Shown in pieces: positions 27,168 through 38,375 of a stretch of DNA of 64,000 nucleotides. Source of the stretch: Eublepharis macularius. Its lineage: Eukaryota > Chordata > Lepidosauria > Squamata > Eublepharidae. Position numbers and translations under genes: made by a program. The stretch covers positions 30,749,232-30,813,231 of the forward strand of contig NC_072794.1 in assembly GCF_028583425.1 (NCBI RefSeq), given 5' to 3'. Each line of letters opens with the position of its first letter. Position 1 is the first letter of the stretch. The notes under the pieces are model-generated. The model searched no databases and was not told the DNA's origin. It saw only the letters and a list, made by a program, of their open reading frames with translations.

Positions 27168-28452
27168 TAGCATTGCCAACTCTGGCTTGAGAAATTCCTG
27201 GAGATTTGGAGGTGGTTCCTAGAAAGGAGGGGTTTGGGGAGGAGAGGGACCTCAGCAGGAAGTGATGTCACAGTCCGCCCGCCAAAGCTGCCATTTTCTC
27301 CTGGGAATTTGTACTATGGACAACAGATGTAATTCCAGCAGAACTCCAGTCCCTCCAGGAGGTTGGTGTCCGGGGTCTGGGTCCCAGCCCCCAGACTTGG
27401 TAGGAGGGAACAGCAGGTCAGCTGGGCTGACGGGCAAACAGAGGGGGCAGCCAGCAGACAGCAGGTCAACTGGTCAGCCAGCTGACAGCAGGTCAACCGG
27501 TCTGACTGGCAGGCAGAGGGGGCAGCTGGGGGACAGCAGGTCAACCCCTCCCACAGGCAAATGGAGCCAGAACCTGCCGGTGCCAGGGGCAAGGGGCAAA
27601 AGCCCAGGGCCTCAGGAGGCAGGGGGAGACAGAGAGAGGCCAGCGAGTCCCACTCCCCTAGGGAGGGAAAGGGGGCTAGGCAAGGCGGAAGGGGGCAAAG
27701 GCAGAGGGATTGGGAGCCCAGCAGTCACCCACCCAAAGACCTTACCTGAGGAGGAGAAGCAGCAGCAGCCCCAACAACCCAAAGCCATGCCCCAGCTAGA
27801 AAATAGTAGCCTGGCCCAGGAGTTGCCAATAGCCAAGCCACTCCAGGTGGGGCTATTGGAGGCACTCTGCAGGAAGCCCTGGGCAACCAGCCAAGGAGCC
27901 GCAGCTGGACCCACCTTCAGCCATCAGCTCTGCCAGGGAGGCTGGGCTGCTAGCCAGGGGACTGCAGCTGGACATGCCTTCAGCAATCAGCCAAGGCAGG
28001 GAGGCTGGGCAGCCAGAGAACAAGGCACAGCTGGTGCTGGTCAGTGGGGCCAGATCAGCTACCCCAGCTGCAACTGCTTGGTGCAGCCCAAGGCCAGGCT
28101 GGAAGAGGGGTGGGGCAGTAGAAGGAAGCCCTATAAAAGCTGGCTGGGAAGAGCCCTGTAGTGGTGGGTGTGAGTGAGGAGTGATGATGTGGAGTGAGAG
28201 CAGTAAGATGCAAGGGTGGAGGTTTGGAGGAGAGTTCTGGAAGGAGGAGATGAAGGAGGACGCAGAGGGTAAGCAGGCCAGGTTGAGCAGGCCAGCGAGT
28301 GGACTGAGAGGGAGTCTGGGTGAGGTATACCGCCCCTCCTTCCACAGAGCAGGGTCCTGCAGAATCCCTGGCCCCCCTGTGATGTCAGGAGCAGACCGCC
28401 CAGTGCCACGCCCAGCGGCAGCGGCGGCAAGCCCTGACAGTTGGTAACTCTA
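27168..28452. repeat. TAGGGTTGCCA-type element, split by an LTR insertion
   Basis: The left part (27168-27366) carries TTGCCAACTCTGGCTTGAGA, AAATTCCTGGAGATTTGG and GCCATTTTCTCCTGG. The right end resumes after the inserted LTR as GTTGGTAACTCTA (28440-28452). The same element is uninterrupted at 40771-40988 in the opposite orientation. Both ends abut TA. Confidence 0.8.
27367..28439 (+). mobile_element. Solo LTR, about 1.07 kb, 5-base target duplication (fossil)
   Basis: Begins TGTCCGGGG and ends CCCTGACA, so it has the TG...CA ends with a short TGTC/GACA inversion. It is flanked by GTTGG on both sides (27362-27366 and 28440-28444). A TATAAAAG box near 28131 sits about 300 bases before the 3' end, as in a U3/R boundary. 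It is G+C-rich with internal imperfect repeats (AGCAGGTCAAC motifs at 27410-27545 and CTGCAGCTGGAC motifs at 27900-27985). No internal retroelement genes are present, so this is a recombined single LTR. A Gypsy- or ERV-type element is implied by the 5-base duplication. The open frame within it (27262-28161) is not a gene. Confidence 0.85.
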
Positions 28453-29140
28453 TTTGGCTCTCAGAACAACTGGCAGATATATCAGTCCTCTTCAGCAGGG
28501 GAGGGCAGCAAGATCCCAATGGCTTTCCCCATGTTCTATACAATAGTGAACATGTTATCCCAGACAAAGCTGTTAACAGATTATTTTCCTGTGTCAACAA
28601 CTGCTACATTATATCCTTTCCAATTTATCTCGTTATTCAAATTATGAAGATGGCTTCCTTTCATTTTTATGCAGCTACGGGAAACCCACAGCATGGCTGG
28701 AAAATATTACATTTGAACTGACCCTAGGTCAACCAGACTCTACAGTAAAAGGTTTCTTTTTAAAAAAAATTAAACTTTGAATCTCAGGCCAAGACAGGAA
28801 AAAAAAACCCAAGTGCTAAATGAAGCTCAGAACTGTTGGTGATAAATTACTTCGAATGTGCTTGGCCCAAGGCAGCTTTTGATGGCTTAGTTCTGAGTTT
28901 TCCCAGCTTGAGTTCTAGAGCCAAGCATGTTTGCATAACCCTCTTCAGGGAACCTTGTGAATTAGTCCTCTGGAACGTGGTGCCATTCCTAGACAACAGG
29001 AATCTCTGCCGCAACTGGCTGACATCGGCTCCTTTTTGAGGGAGGCGTTGAAAAAGGGCACAGAGGAGTGATGGAGACACAACGCCCTCTACAGGCAGGC
29101 TCAAGACACATCGCTGTGACAGAGCATCTCAGGGACACTA

Positions 29141-29276
29141 GGAGCCAAGCTACAAGTGACGAATTACACTTGAACGGCAAGTGAATGTAGTGATCAAGTG
29201 GAGCGCAAGTGAACAGGGTACACGTGAGTCTGTTCACTTGCCGTTCAAGTGTCATTCGTCACTTGTAGCTTGGCCC
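29141..29276. mobile_element. Harbinger-like MITE (GGGCCAAGCTAC family), copy 1
   Basis: Inverted arms GCCAAGCTACAAGTGACGAA and its complement, with ACACTTGAACGGCAAGTGAA next to them, enclose a spacer of about 40 bases. It is the same family as 45279-45396. The flanking duplication is not clean here. Confidence 0.75.
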
Positions 29277-29515
29277 TACAACTGCATAGATCATAAATGG
29301 TAGTAAGTCAATATCAGCTTCAACAGCTGAAGTTGCCTTTTGCTATTATGGGTTTATGTAGCCCAGTATGATCCATGATTGTAATTAGGAGTTGCTCTCC
29401 CAGTCCAGTTACTTGAGTCGGTTTGAACTGTAGACTCTGCAGACTGAACCCAGAACTTTCTGCACTCAAAGCAAAGCACGTGCTCGACCAGTAAGCTACA
29501 GTCACATCCAGATAG

Positions 29516-29806
29516 GGCTGTCAGTCCCCGGGGGGCAGGAGATCTGCTCTCAGCCTTTACCCCCTCGCCGCCATTCCCCTGGCCATGGTGGGGGGGGGAA
29601 GGCCCCAGGGAACAGGCCCGGGAGGTAAGAAACCTTCCAGGCCAGCATGCTCCCCATGGACGCAATGACGTCACTCCCAGAACCGATGTCATCGCACAGT
29701 GCTGGGAGCATGCTTCAAGCTTTGCACGTGTGCAAGGACTCTCAAAAGGTGAGGGCCAGCCCTTCCCTTCCAGCAGGAGGGTAAAGGGACCTGGCAACCC
29801 TACATC
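29516..29806. repeat. GGGTTGCCAGGTCC-type dispersed repeat (inverted copy)
   Basis: Ends AGGGCTGTCAGTCCCC and GGGACCTGGCAACCCTA. The interior contains ATGACGTCACTCCCAGAA. It is related to 22465-22870. Confidence 0.6.
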
Positions 29807-30689
29807 CAGAGTTTGGGTTATGTACAAGCAGTCTGGCTCAAAAAAATGCACAAGATGAAAACAGGAATCCCGTGGCCATTTATATGATTTTACAGTCCCC
29901 TGAATGAAAGGGTTTAATTCTTTAATGGTAGATTATTGCATTTTCAGCATCATCCTATACAAGTTTACTCAGCTGTAAGTCCTCTTACTCCCAGACAAAC
30001 ATGCATAGGATTGTATCCTAACAGTGCAGCCTAAGCAGTTACCCCCTTCTTCAGTTCACTGAAGTCCATGAGCTTAGAAGGGCACAACTCTCTGATCATA
30101 GGATTCTCTGATCAATCGCACAAAGACAACTAAGGAAGGCAATTTAGCAAATCATGAACAATGTGGAAAGAGGCAAGAAAGAGAATCTCCCTCCTTTCTA
30201 GTCATACGAGAGAGAACTCAGGGTTATGAGAAGGCAGACCTGACAAAAGGCATCATTGCATGACACAAATATAAATTCATCACATCAAGCTTATTTTGCT
30301 TTTTAAATTCATGAAGAATAGAACTATCAGGTGCTGTTAGCCATGGAAGTAGTAGAGCCTCTATGTTCAGAGGCTGTGTACCTCAGAAACCAGGTGCTGT
30401 GAGATTCCAAAAACATCTGGCTAGCCAGTGTAGGAACCAGAATACGGGGTAAGAGAGACCCTAGGTCTGATCCAGCAAGGCAATTCCTATGGTCCTATCC
30501 AAGCCTATCAACAAGCATCCATAACCATCGGCTCTCATCAAGCCCCCTCCTGCTCCCAAACTAAACTGAATATTGCTAAGCAAAGCCCAATCAAATTCAA
30601 AGCAACTTAGACTCAAGATACTAGTCAAAGACATGTTGAAATATTTGGAATGCCCTGCTGTCTCTTCTGCTGCTCTTATTTATCACTTC

Positions 30690-31150
30690 TGTTTATATAT
30701 TTACTTCATTTATACCCTGCCTGTCTCCCCAATGGAGACCCAAAGCATACATTGTTCTCCTCTCCTCCATTTTACCCTTTCAGCAAAGCTGTAAAGTAGA
30801 TCCAGAGGAGTTAGCCGTGTTAGTTTGTAGGAGCAAAATAGCAAAGAGTCCAGTAGCACCTTTAAGACTAACCAACTTTATAGCAGCATAAGCTTTCGAG
30901 AGCCACAGCTCTCTTCATTAGATGCATCTGATGAAGAGAGCTGTGGCTCTCGAAAGCTTATGCTACAATAAAGTTGGTTAGTCTTAAAGGTGCTACTGGA
31001 CTCTTTGCTATTTTGCTGCGAAGTAGGTTATGCTATGAGTGTATGCCTGGCCCAAGACCACCCAACAACCTTCCATGCCAGAGTGGGGAGTTGAACCTGG
31101 GTCTCCCAGATGCTAGTCTGACACTCTAACCACTGCACCACTCTGGCTTT
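30690..31150 (-). mobile_element. tRNA-derived SINE, minus orientation, interrupted
   Basis: The 3' tail (TTTATACCCTGCCTGTCTCC on the + strand) starts near 30708. The body and tRNA head resume after the inserted element and end near 31150 with GCACCACTCTGGCTTTC. The insertion at 30800-31014 separates the two halves, which together restore the standard SINE order. Confidence 0.8.
30800..31014. mobile_element. Inverted-dimer AGTAGCACC-family element with 12-base duplication
   Basis: A near-perfect palindrome (30833-31016, centre at about 30924.5) has arms that each contain GAGTCCAGTAGCACCTTTAA, AGACTAACCAACTTTAT and AAGCTTTCGAGAGCCACAGC. An extra 33 bases (ATCCAGAGGAGTTAGCCGTG...) occur on the left only. 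Flanks GCTGTAAAGTAG (30788-30799) and GCTGCGAAGTAG (31015-31026) match at 10 of 12. Confidence 0.8.
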
Positions 31151-31699
31151 CAGCATGTACAAAATGCTGCATGACTGCTGGAAGAATTTGCAGTCCAATC
31201 CTGTGCAGTGTTACTCAAGTCTAAACCTACTGTGAAGTTGATGGGCTCAACCTGGAATAATTTTGTTTTGGGTTGCACCACTGAGCTGCAATCTAAGGAC
31301 CCTCTGCTGGAAGTAAGCCCCATGGAATGACATGGGATTTACTTCTGACCAGACCTACTTAGGCTTACTGTTGTTAAGCATCAGAGGGCTCTGCCAAAGA
31401 TCAGGAGAGCCCAAATGGGCTGGTGAAGGCATGGAGTCAGGCATGCACTTTCTCTCTCTGTAGGATCTGCAAGATCAGAGGCGAGGAGAAACACACCAAG
31501 GTAAGGGCTGCCTAGGCACCACAGAATGCACCAGTATGACACCACCATACACTCATCTTTACACAAAAAGCTTGCCCTCTGCTTTCCTAGAAGCTTTAAA
31601 AATCCATATCAGACAAAGGAATTGGAAGCAACCACTGAAAATGGGATTATAATAGGGAACAGCCAGCTGGTAAGTGGAACGGTCAGGTACAGAGGTTTA

Positions 31700-31765
31700 G
31701 AAAAGGCCCACATTCGTTGGCAGAATATATGCCTTCACACATAGAAGGTCCCAGGTTCAATCCCA
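31700..31765 (+). mobile_element. tRNA-SINE head fragment
   Basis: CATAGAAGGTCCCAGGTTCA with ATCCCAAT is a clear B-box region of the same SINE as at 40.2 and 62.7 kb. Confidence 0.5.
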
Positions 31766-31854
31766 ATATGTCAAGCGTGGTGTAAGTGGTTCAATTGTCA
31801 GACTAGGACATGAGAAACCCAGGTTTGACTCCCCCCTTTGTCTGAAGAAGGGAG

Positions 31855-31960
31855 CCCTGACTTTTGGAAGCTTACACCCTGCAAATCTTGTTAGTCTCTC
31901 AGGTGCCATTGGACTCAAACCCTGCTGTTCTATTGCAGACCAACATGGCTACCCACATAA
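31855..31960. repeat. AGTAGCACC-family fragment (reverse)
   Basis: GGAAGCTTACACCCTGCAAA, CTTGTTAGTCTCTCAGGTGC and CAGACCAACATGGCTACCCA are the reverse arm of this family. Confidence 0.6.
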
Positions 31961-31984
31961 AACACTTTGCCATGGAAGCCTGCT

Positions 31985-32125
31985 GGGTTACTTCAGGACA
32001 GTCACTCTCTTCCAGCCTACCTGCCTTCACAAAGTTGTTGTTGTGAGGATAAAACAGAGGAGGGGAGAATTATGTTGAAAACCACTTTGGGCTCCCACTG
32101 GAAAATAAAGTGGATCTAAATTTAA
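31985..32125 (+). mobile_element. tRNA-SINE 3' part
   Basis: TTGTTGTTGTGAGGATAAAA, GGGGAGAATTATGTTGAAAA and CCACTTTGGGCTCCCACTGG followed by a TAAAT tail are the 3' half of the lizard SINE. Confidence 0.6.
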
Positions 32126-32989
32126 AAACGGTTTCAGGTAGCAGAATATGGAAAGATCTCAAAGAGCCAGAGCAGACGGCATTGTGCTAGAAAGATGATA
32201 TAATGGAACTTTATGTAGCCATATAAGTTCAAAGCCTTGGTTAAAGAAGGTGGCTGAGAAGGGTCTTGACGAAGAAGTATAAAGCTTGGAAGAAATGGAA
32301 CTGCCAGCAGATGAGAAAAACACTCGAGCTATCGACAAGATCTCTTGGGTCTCATTTGTACTGTGAATTTAACATGTGTCTCAACCTCCGCACACAGCCA
32401 GAAATCTGCGAGTCCCTCAGATCTCACACTAAAAACTGACCTAGATTCTTGGGCAGAGTAATTATTCCACTTCAACATGGACAGGAGGCTTCTCTTAACA
32501 TCAAAACTCTGCCTTCTCTTCCTTGTTGCTTGTGGGGCTTTTACCTGCCTACCCAGGAAGAGGACAGTCATTTTTTAAAGCTTGCATAGCCAGCTTCTTT
32601 CTTCTTCCCAACATAACTATTCTGTCGTTCATATTACACAAGTGCATGATAAAGTCAACCAAAGAGGTGATCAGCAAATAAACACCACTGATTCCTCTGC
32701 TCACCAACTGAGAGAAATCAAAGCACAGAAAATTTTCCCCTAGAAAAATTCAGCATGTGGCTCCAATATGTGCAGATGCAAGATTAAGAAAATGCTAACT
32801 GGATACAGAAGCTTGAGAAGGAGAGGAAGGCAGAAACGCAGCGCACTGTGAGTTAAACCACATGCACCAAAGATACCAAGTTCTAGTGCAAGCAGAGCTT
32901 GAAATCGTTTAACCATTCGACCGCTGCAAAGCATGCCCAGTGCGACCTTACACGTGTGAAAGGAACTGCATTTCCAAAAGCTGTCCCCG

Positions 32990-33240
32990 TAGATGGTTTT
33001 AAAAGGGATTTAGGCAGATCCAAGCAGGACAGGTTCATCCATGGCTATTAAAAGAAACCTCCACACCCAAAGGGAGTAAAGCTCTGAGACCCAGTGCTAG
33101 GAGGCAACATCAAAGAAGACCTTGGCCTGTGCCCCGTTTGTTGACCCTCTAGGGCAACTGGTAGGCCGCTGTATAAAACAAGACGCTGGACTAGATGGAC
33201 CACTGGTCTGATCCAGCAGGGCTCTTCATATGCCCCATCC
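32990..33240 (+). mobile_element. CR1-type LINE 3' tail
   Basis: GATGGTTTTAAAAGGGATTT, ACAGGTTCATCCATGGCTAT and CTGGACTAGATGGACCACTG GTCTGATCCAG occur in the usual order of a CR1 3' end. Related shorter tails occur near 30400-30510 and 45770-45815. Confidence 0.6.
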
Positions 33241-34139
33241 CAAGTTCAAGGATGAACAGGGACACACATCTCCTTAAGCAAGGTGTTGGGAAGACTCAGG
33301 GGGCCCTGGCTCTCTCGCAGATGTCTCTAGCATGTGTGGAGGTTTAGGTCTCCCACTCACACTTCACAGGTTTACTTATCATATACTAAAGGGATGCTGG
33401 GATGCCCCAGAGGTCACATCACATGTATGAAACAGCCCTCATGTTGGCGCAAATGCAAACTATATACAAGATGGTGGCTTGGATCCTGCTATGTTGCTCA
33501 GTCAAGGTTGAAGGTTTCCTCCAACCCAAGACTCCTTCTTGCACCAAAGGAAGTCCTCAATCTTGGCTGAGCATAACAGTAGGATTCAAGTCAGTATCTT
33601 TCACTAAGCAAGCCTAGTAGGGAAACCTAGCCTTTGAACTGCACAAGAGTCTTTATTAAACATATACATAAACTGCTCATCACCTGGTGGTGCCAAGAAC
33701 AATGGAGATGGTCCTGGTCAGATCATTAACTAGATAAGGGATTATTAGAGCTTGCCCCAGACAGAGAACTGCAGAGGGCTCTAGGTTCTAGACTTTCAGG
33801 AACAATGTTGCAAGGAAAAATATAACACAGATCTCCAGTTACATACGAGGTTGCCTAATCTCATAAAGCCAAAAACAAGGTAAGTCAATACCACAACAAG
33901 CATGCATAGCCAACAGTTTCCTACACTTCTCGCTAGGCAATGCTGAGGAGGCTAACTCTGCTACAACTATGGGGAGCTATTCTGAGGGCTATGCAAAGCG
34001 ATGGCTGCAACAGAACCACAGGCAATGAAAGCTGGAAATGCTACAGAACCTCCATATCCCAAGGCAGTATTTCTCTGAAGGCCACATGATGGAGACAATA
34101 AGAACAAAAGACTTATCCTCCATTAATTTGTCTCCTCCC

Positions 34140-34350
34140 CTTTCAAAGCTACTTCTTCTGGCAATGAATCCCACATTTTAATCACTTGTTGAATAGAGAA
34201 GTACTTCTCTTTGTCCATTCTGAATCTCTTGCTTATCGACTTCATTGGGTGCCTCTGAGTTCTGGTATTTTGGGAGAGAGAGAGAAAATTGTCTCTATAC
34301 ACTCACTGCTTATGAGTTTCCCAGAGGCATCTGGTTGGAAAACAAAAGGC
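34140..34350 (+). mobile_element. CR1-type LINE fragment
   Basis: ATTTTAATCACTTGTTGAAT, AGTACTTCTCTTTGTCCATT and TTCATTGGGTGCCTCTGAGT resemble the CR1 3' region upstream of the tail. Identification is from memory of the family. Confidence 0.45.
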
Positions 34351-35109
34351 TGATGACTAGACGGAATCTGGATCCTGCAAGACCATTCTTAGCACACAGC
34401 CTCTGCAGATGCTCTGACCAGCTAAATCAAACTTGCAAAGTAAGATTTTAATAAAGAGTTTTGTGACACCGATTCACTCAATGTAAACCGGCAACGTTCA
34501 TCTCGGGGTGCTTTAATTTTTTTTTAAAAGATATTTTATTTCCAGATGGGAAGGGCAGTGTGAAAGAAAATGAGTTCTAGTTTTCTTTCTTTTTTTTAAG
34601 TAGCATTTTTCTCTTCCCCCACCCCCTGCTGCTCAACACAGATACTCCACATCTATCTCAAGCTGCCACGTACACAATTTCCCTCAGCAGTATTGTTTCT
34701 ATGACGAGGAAGCATAAAATGCACAGCAGAGATCTGCTCGAAGGAAAGTAGAAATGCCAAGGTTGGATTTTGCAGATACATGCTGCTAGTAGAGAAGATT
34801 TCCTCAGGTGGAAGGAGACTTCCCTTGATTTGTGTAAAGAGAAGGCTCCCTCCGCCTGAGGAAGCTCTCTGTGTGAGTGGAATGGATCAACTACATGAGC
34901 AGTGTTTTGCCAGATTTTCCCAGTTCCACTGGAGAAAGAGAAAAGGCACCTTCACACGGAACTATTTCATGTGAAATTTTACCAGGGCAGAATATATTGT
35001 TATCCAATAACAACAGCCACAGTTAGCATGATTATCATGTTTTCTAAGTGTTCAAAGTAATTCATCTATGCTGAAGCATTTCCAATAACTTCAATTTAGT
35101 ACAAAACGT

Positions 35110-35705
35110 GATAAAGCGTTCCAACGAGGACCCGCCGAACATATATAGCTAGGGTTCCACGGACTTCACTGGCTTCCCATTTGTTTTTAGGCCCATGTCT
35201 AATTGCTGCTGTTGACTTTGAAAGCCCTAAACTGCTTGGGGCTTTTGCCACCCAAAGAAGGCCAACCTCACTCTCATGGATGCACCCAGGACTTGAAATC
35301 TGCCAACAGCGCCATGTTTTATGAGCTCACCGCATCTAAACTGAAGCTGGTAGGCACTCAGCTGGGGGCCGTTTGAGTCGCTGCCCCCAAAGCATGGTAC
35401 ACAAGACCTCTTGGGAGTTGCTTGACTTCCCCCTCCTGGCCTCCTAGCATAATCTGAAGACTTGCCTGTTCTAGAAGGACTTTGGCAGAGGGCAAGTTAC
35501 TGAATGAATGTTGTTCACACTGATATGGATTGCTTTTTTGATGTTACAGTTGGTGCTAATCTGATGTTGATTTTATTGCTTTGCTCTGATTTTCAATGTT
35601 TTGATTCAGTTTTTACGACTGCCATTTCCTGGTTGTTTATCTTGGGAATTTTAAAATTGCTTTTATATTACTGCTTCATTCCATTGAACTTTATTCTAGA
35701 TTTGT
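35110..35705 (+). mobile_element. L2/CR1-clade LINE remnant
   Basis: The decayed reading frame shows a HWLP-like segment, an LKALNCLG block and VAAPKAW, which are landmarks of the reverse-transcriptase C-terminus. An AT-rich 3' UTR follows. It is heavily diverged and is interrupted at its 3' end by the Penelope-like insertion. Confidence 0.55.
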
Positions 35706-35722
35706 AAAAGGCCTTTGCTCTG

Positions 35723-36017
35723 GTTGTTGTGGATTTTCCAGGCTGTATCGCCGTGGTCTTGGTATTGTAGTTCCCGACGTTTCGCCAGCAGCTGTGACTG
35801 GCATCTTCAGAGGTGTGGCACCGAAAGACAGAGATCTCTCAGTGTGGCACCGAAAGTCACTGAGAGATCTCTGACTTTCAGTGCCACACCTCTGAAAATG
35901 CCAGTCACAGCTGCTGGCGAAACGTCAGGAACTACAATGCCAAGACCACGGCGATACAGCCCGGAAAATCCACAACAACCATCATTCTCCAGCCATGAAA
36001 GCCTTCGACAATATATT
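35723..36017. mobile_element. Penelope-like element end, inverted dimer, 12-base duplication
   Basis: Two arms, GTTGTTGTGGATTTTCC... and its complement ending ...GGAAAATCCACAACAACC, surround a centre at about 35851. A single-arm tail continues to CAATATATT. GCCTTTGCTCTG occurs perfectly at 35711-35722 and again at 36018-36029. The conceptual tail peptide (GETSGTTMPRPRRYSPENPQ) is one I associate with Penelope-like elements of reptiles. PLEs are known for inverted partial copies and for target duplications of this length. Confidence 0.6.
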
Positions 36018-37685
36018 GCCTTTGCTCTGTTCAGATGTTACGATCCCATATACCACCAGCCTTGAAACCATGTGGATCAGGAGCGCATATTACTCACAAT
36101 CTTCATGACAAATAAAGTCACCATGTTGCATGAACACAGGTAACATGCAGATTTACTATGTGCATACATAGCTCTGTACACATGAATGCAAACCCTGAAA
36201 AAAACAGTGGACAGTTTGCATGTACCGGTGTTGAATATGCATGTTAAGTACATGCCCTGCCCCTGTTCACACAACATGATTACTGCACATATTGAGAAGA
36301 TCTACACGTGGTCAGTTATCTCTTGGCACATGTGATTCTAATGTTCCCTAAAGGCTCTAGTTTTGTCCTGAAACAGAACGGCCAAGTAGAAACAAATAGG
36401 ATAAAAGATACCGCCCTGAGATCTTAATTGAAGAGAAACTGTATAAAAATCAAATCAAATAAAAACAGAAAGAAAGAAATCATGTTGCTATAAAGACTTA
36501 CAATGCCTCTGTAAGAATCATCCTCATAATGCAATGGGGGAGAGCAGCTGCAAATGCCACTTAATGAGTTTCAAAGAACTGAAGACACCGCTGCGCTCAG
36601 AACCCTTACAGGTACTCCATCTCGGGACACAAGCACTGAATCGGAGCCTCCCGTTCCTTTATTTGGGGAGGCACGGTGTGCGAGAGGGAGTTGGGTCTGG
36701 GGTCTGTGCTGTAATGTCAATGCAGCTTCCAAGGGCGCCAGAGCTTTCCTAGATCAAGAAAATTAGCAACCCCATTCATGTGACTCGCATTAAGATGTCC
36801 ATTTCTGGTGCTGTTCAATCGATTGCTTCACAGCTGTGTCTCAGTTTCAGTGGGGTCTATTAGACAGGGATCGATTCCCACCTCCACCATCAATGACTAA
36901 CCTCAGCTATCTTCAACATGAGATTCACACTGGGAGGGGGCAGAGAGGGTCACTCACTATCTGCACAGTTGTACACAAGAAAGAGGGGAAGGAAGGCTCC
37001 TTCAAGTTCACAACATAACACACCTCAGATCATTACTGGCATGTCATAAACAATGCAGCCTACAGAGGGTGCTCTATTTCTGATGCTGTGTGCATAAGTG
37101 GGGGACAATGTGACATTGGGGAGGTGAGTCAGCAAGTGCTTGTGGGATGCTTCCATGTATGGCTGGCATGTGGGTGTCATCAACATGCCATTCTGTGATT
37201 GGTGAGCCTTGGCGTCACACAGTCACCACTGCAGTTGCTATCCTCAGCACCTTATAGCTGGAACGGTCTCAAAAGAATATTTTCTCTGTTGAAAAAGCAA
37301 CGTGGGCACCATGCCAGTACTGTCGTGCGCCAGCATCCAGGGTTTAGAATTGCTCCATCAACCATTTCACTTTAAACGCCCAGTGTGGAAGCACTTACTT
37401 CAGTCAATCAGGGCAGAAGTTCATAGCCACACAGCATGCTTTTCAGCCTCTTGTCTCTTTTGCTATTGTGATACACATTCAGTTGCTTCCCACCATTACT
37501 GGTAGAGCCCAGAACTCAGCGAAGGTCCCACATCTGCTTGCACAATTCCCCAGCCTTACTCCTCCCTAGAAGGACCTCATTTTGAAAGGTTGGGAAGCCA
37601 CCGCAAGGCCATAATAGGTTAGTGATGTAACAACTACACGTTCCTCTGCCTGCAAATTAGAGGATTAATCCTGCAGCATGGATGG

Positions 37686-37908
37686 TGGTATAGAGTGCCC
37701 TCAAGTCATAGCTGACTTATGGCTACCTCTGGCAGGGATTTTCATGGCAAGACACTAACAGAGCTAGTTTGCCATTGCCTGCCTCTGCAACCCTGGTCTT
37801 CAAAGGAGGTCTCCCATCCAATTACTAACCAAGGCCGACCCTGCTTAGCTTCTGAGATCTGACGAGATCAGGCTCACCTGGGCTATCCAGGTCAGGGTGC
37901 AGCATAGA
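37686..37908 (-). mobile_element. 5S-rRNA-derived SINE (SINE3-type), in intron 2
   Basis: The minus-strand head is clearly 5S rRNA: CCTGATCTCGTCAGATCTCA, GAAGCTAAGCAGGGTCGGCC, TTGGTTAGTAATTGGATGGG then AGACC. Internal A and C boxes are nearly intact. The non-5S body follows (TGCAGAGGCAGGCAATGGCA and on). It is not a 5S gene: the 5S 3' end is replaced by the SINE body. Confidence 0.88.
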
Positions 37909-38164
37909 TACAGAGCAGGAACATAGGCAGGTTCCTCAAGGGAACCCAATTCTTGATCACACAGGCCTTGATGTGAACAGGACACCCATGCAACTGAGAA
38001 CTGAGTCCCCACAGGCAACTTGCAGCTAATGTCCGACTACAAGGCCCCATGAAGGCCACAGGTCAAATGTAATGTACCATGTAGTTCAGCCCTTAGTCCT
38101 GACTTGAAAGTCTGCACAGAACAGAAAATGAAACGTATCAAAGACCAGTCAAAGGCAAAGTAGA

Positions 38165-38345
38165 TCCAGAGTGATCTAGTGCCAGGAGACCCACGTTCGA
38201 ATCAGAACGCTATAGAAGCTCACAGAGTAACCCTCGACCCAATTTGTTCCTGTGATGATAAAATGAAAGAGGGGAGAACAGTGTTGTAGGCTGCTTTTGG
38301 TCCACTGGGGAGACAAGCGGGGTATAAACAGAAAACTAAAAATCC
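38165..38345 (+). mobile_element. tRNA-SINE copy, truncated head
   Basis: GGAGACCCACGTTCGAATCA is the B-box region, followed by GTGATGATAAAATGAAAGAG, GGTCCACTGGGGAGACAAGC and the GGGGTATAAACAG tail. It ends 30 bases before exon 2's donor side. Confidence 0.65.
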
Positions 38346-38375
38346 AATGAGAATGGGATTTAGACATCAGCCAAC

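Larger units (their letters stand above)
25275..38375 (-). other. OLFML2B: OLFML2B intron 2
   Basis: The largest intron, at 13.1 kb. It carries two hAT/Harbinger-like elements, a solo LTR nested in another repeat, the 30.8-kb inverted-dimer element nested in a SINE, CR1 pieces, an L2 remnant, a Penelope-like fragment and a 5S-derived SINE. The gaps between these show no exon-like sequence. Confidence 0.9.

Noticed and set aside
27262-28161. 299-residue open frame on the + strand
   Set aside because: It lies almost entirely inside the solo LTR and starts in the host repeat. Composition is low-complexity Gly/Pro/Gln and there is no domain, so it is not a gene.
37806-37890. 5S rRNA gene
   Set aside because: Only part of 5S is present and it runs into a SINE body, so it is a SINE head.
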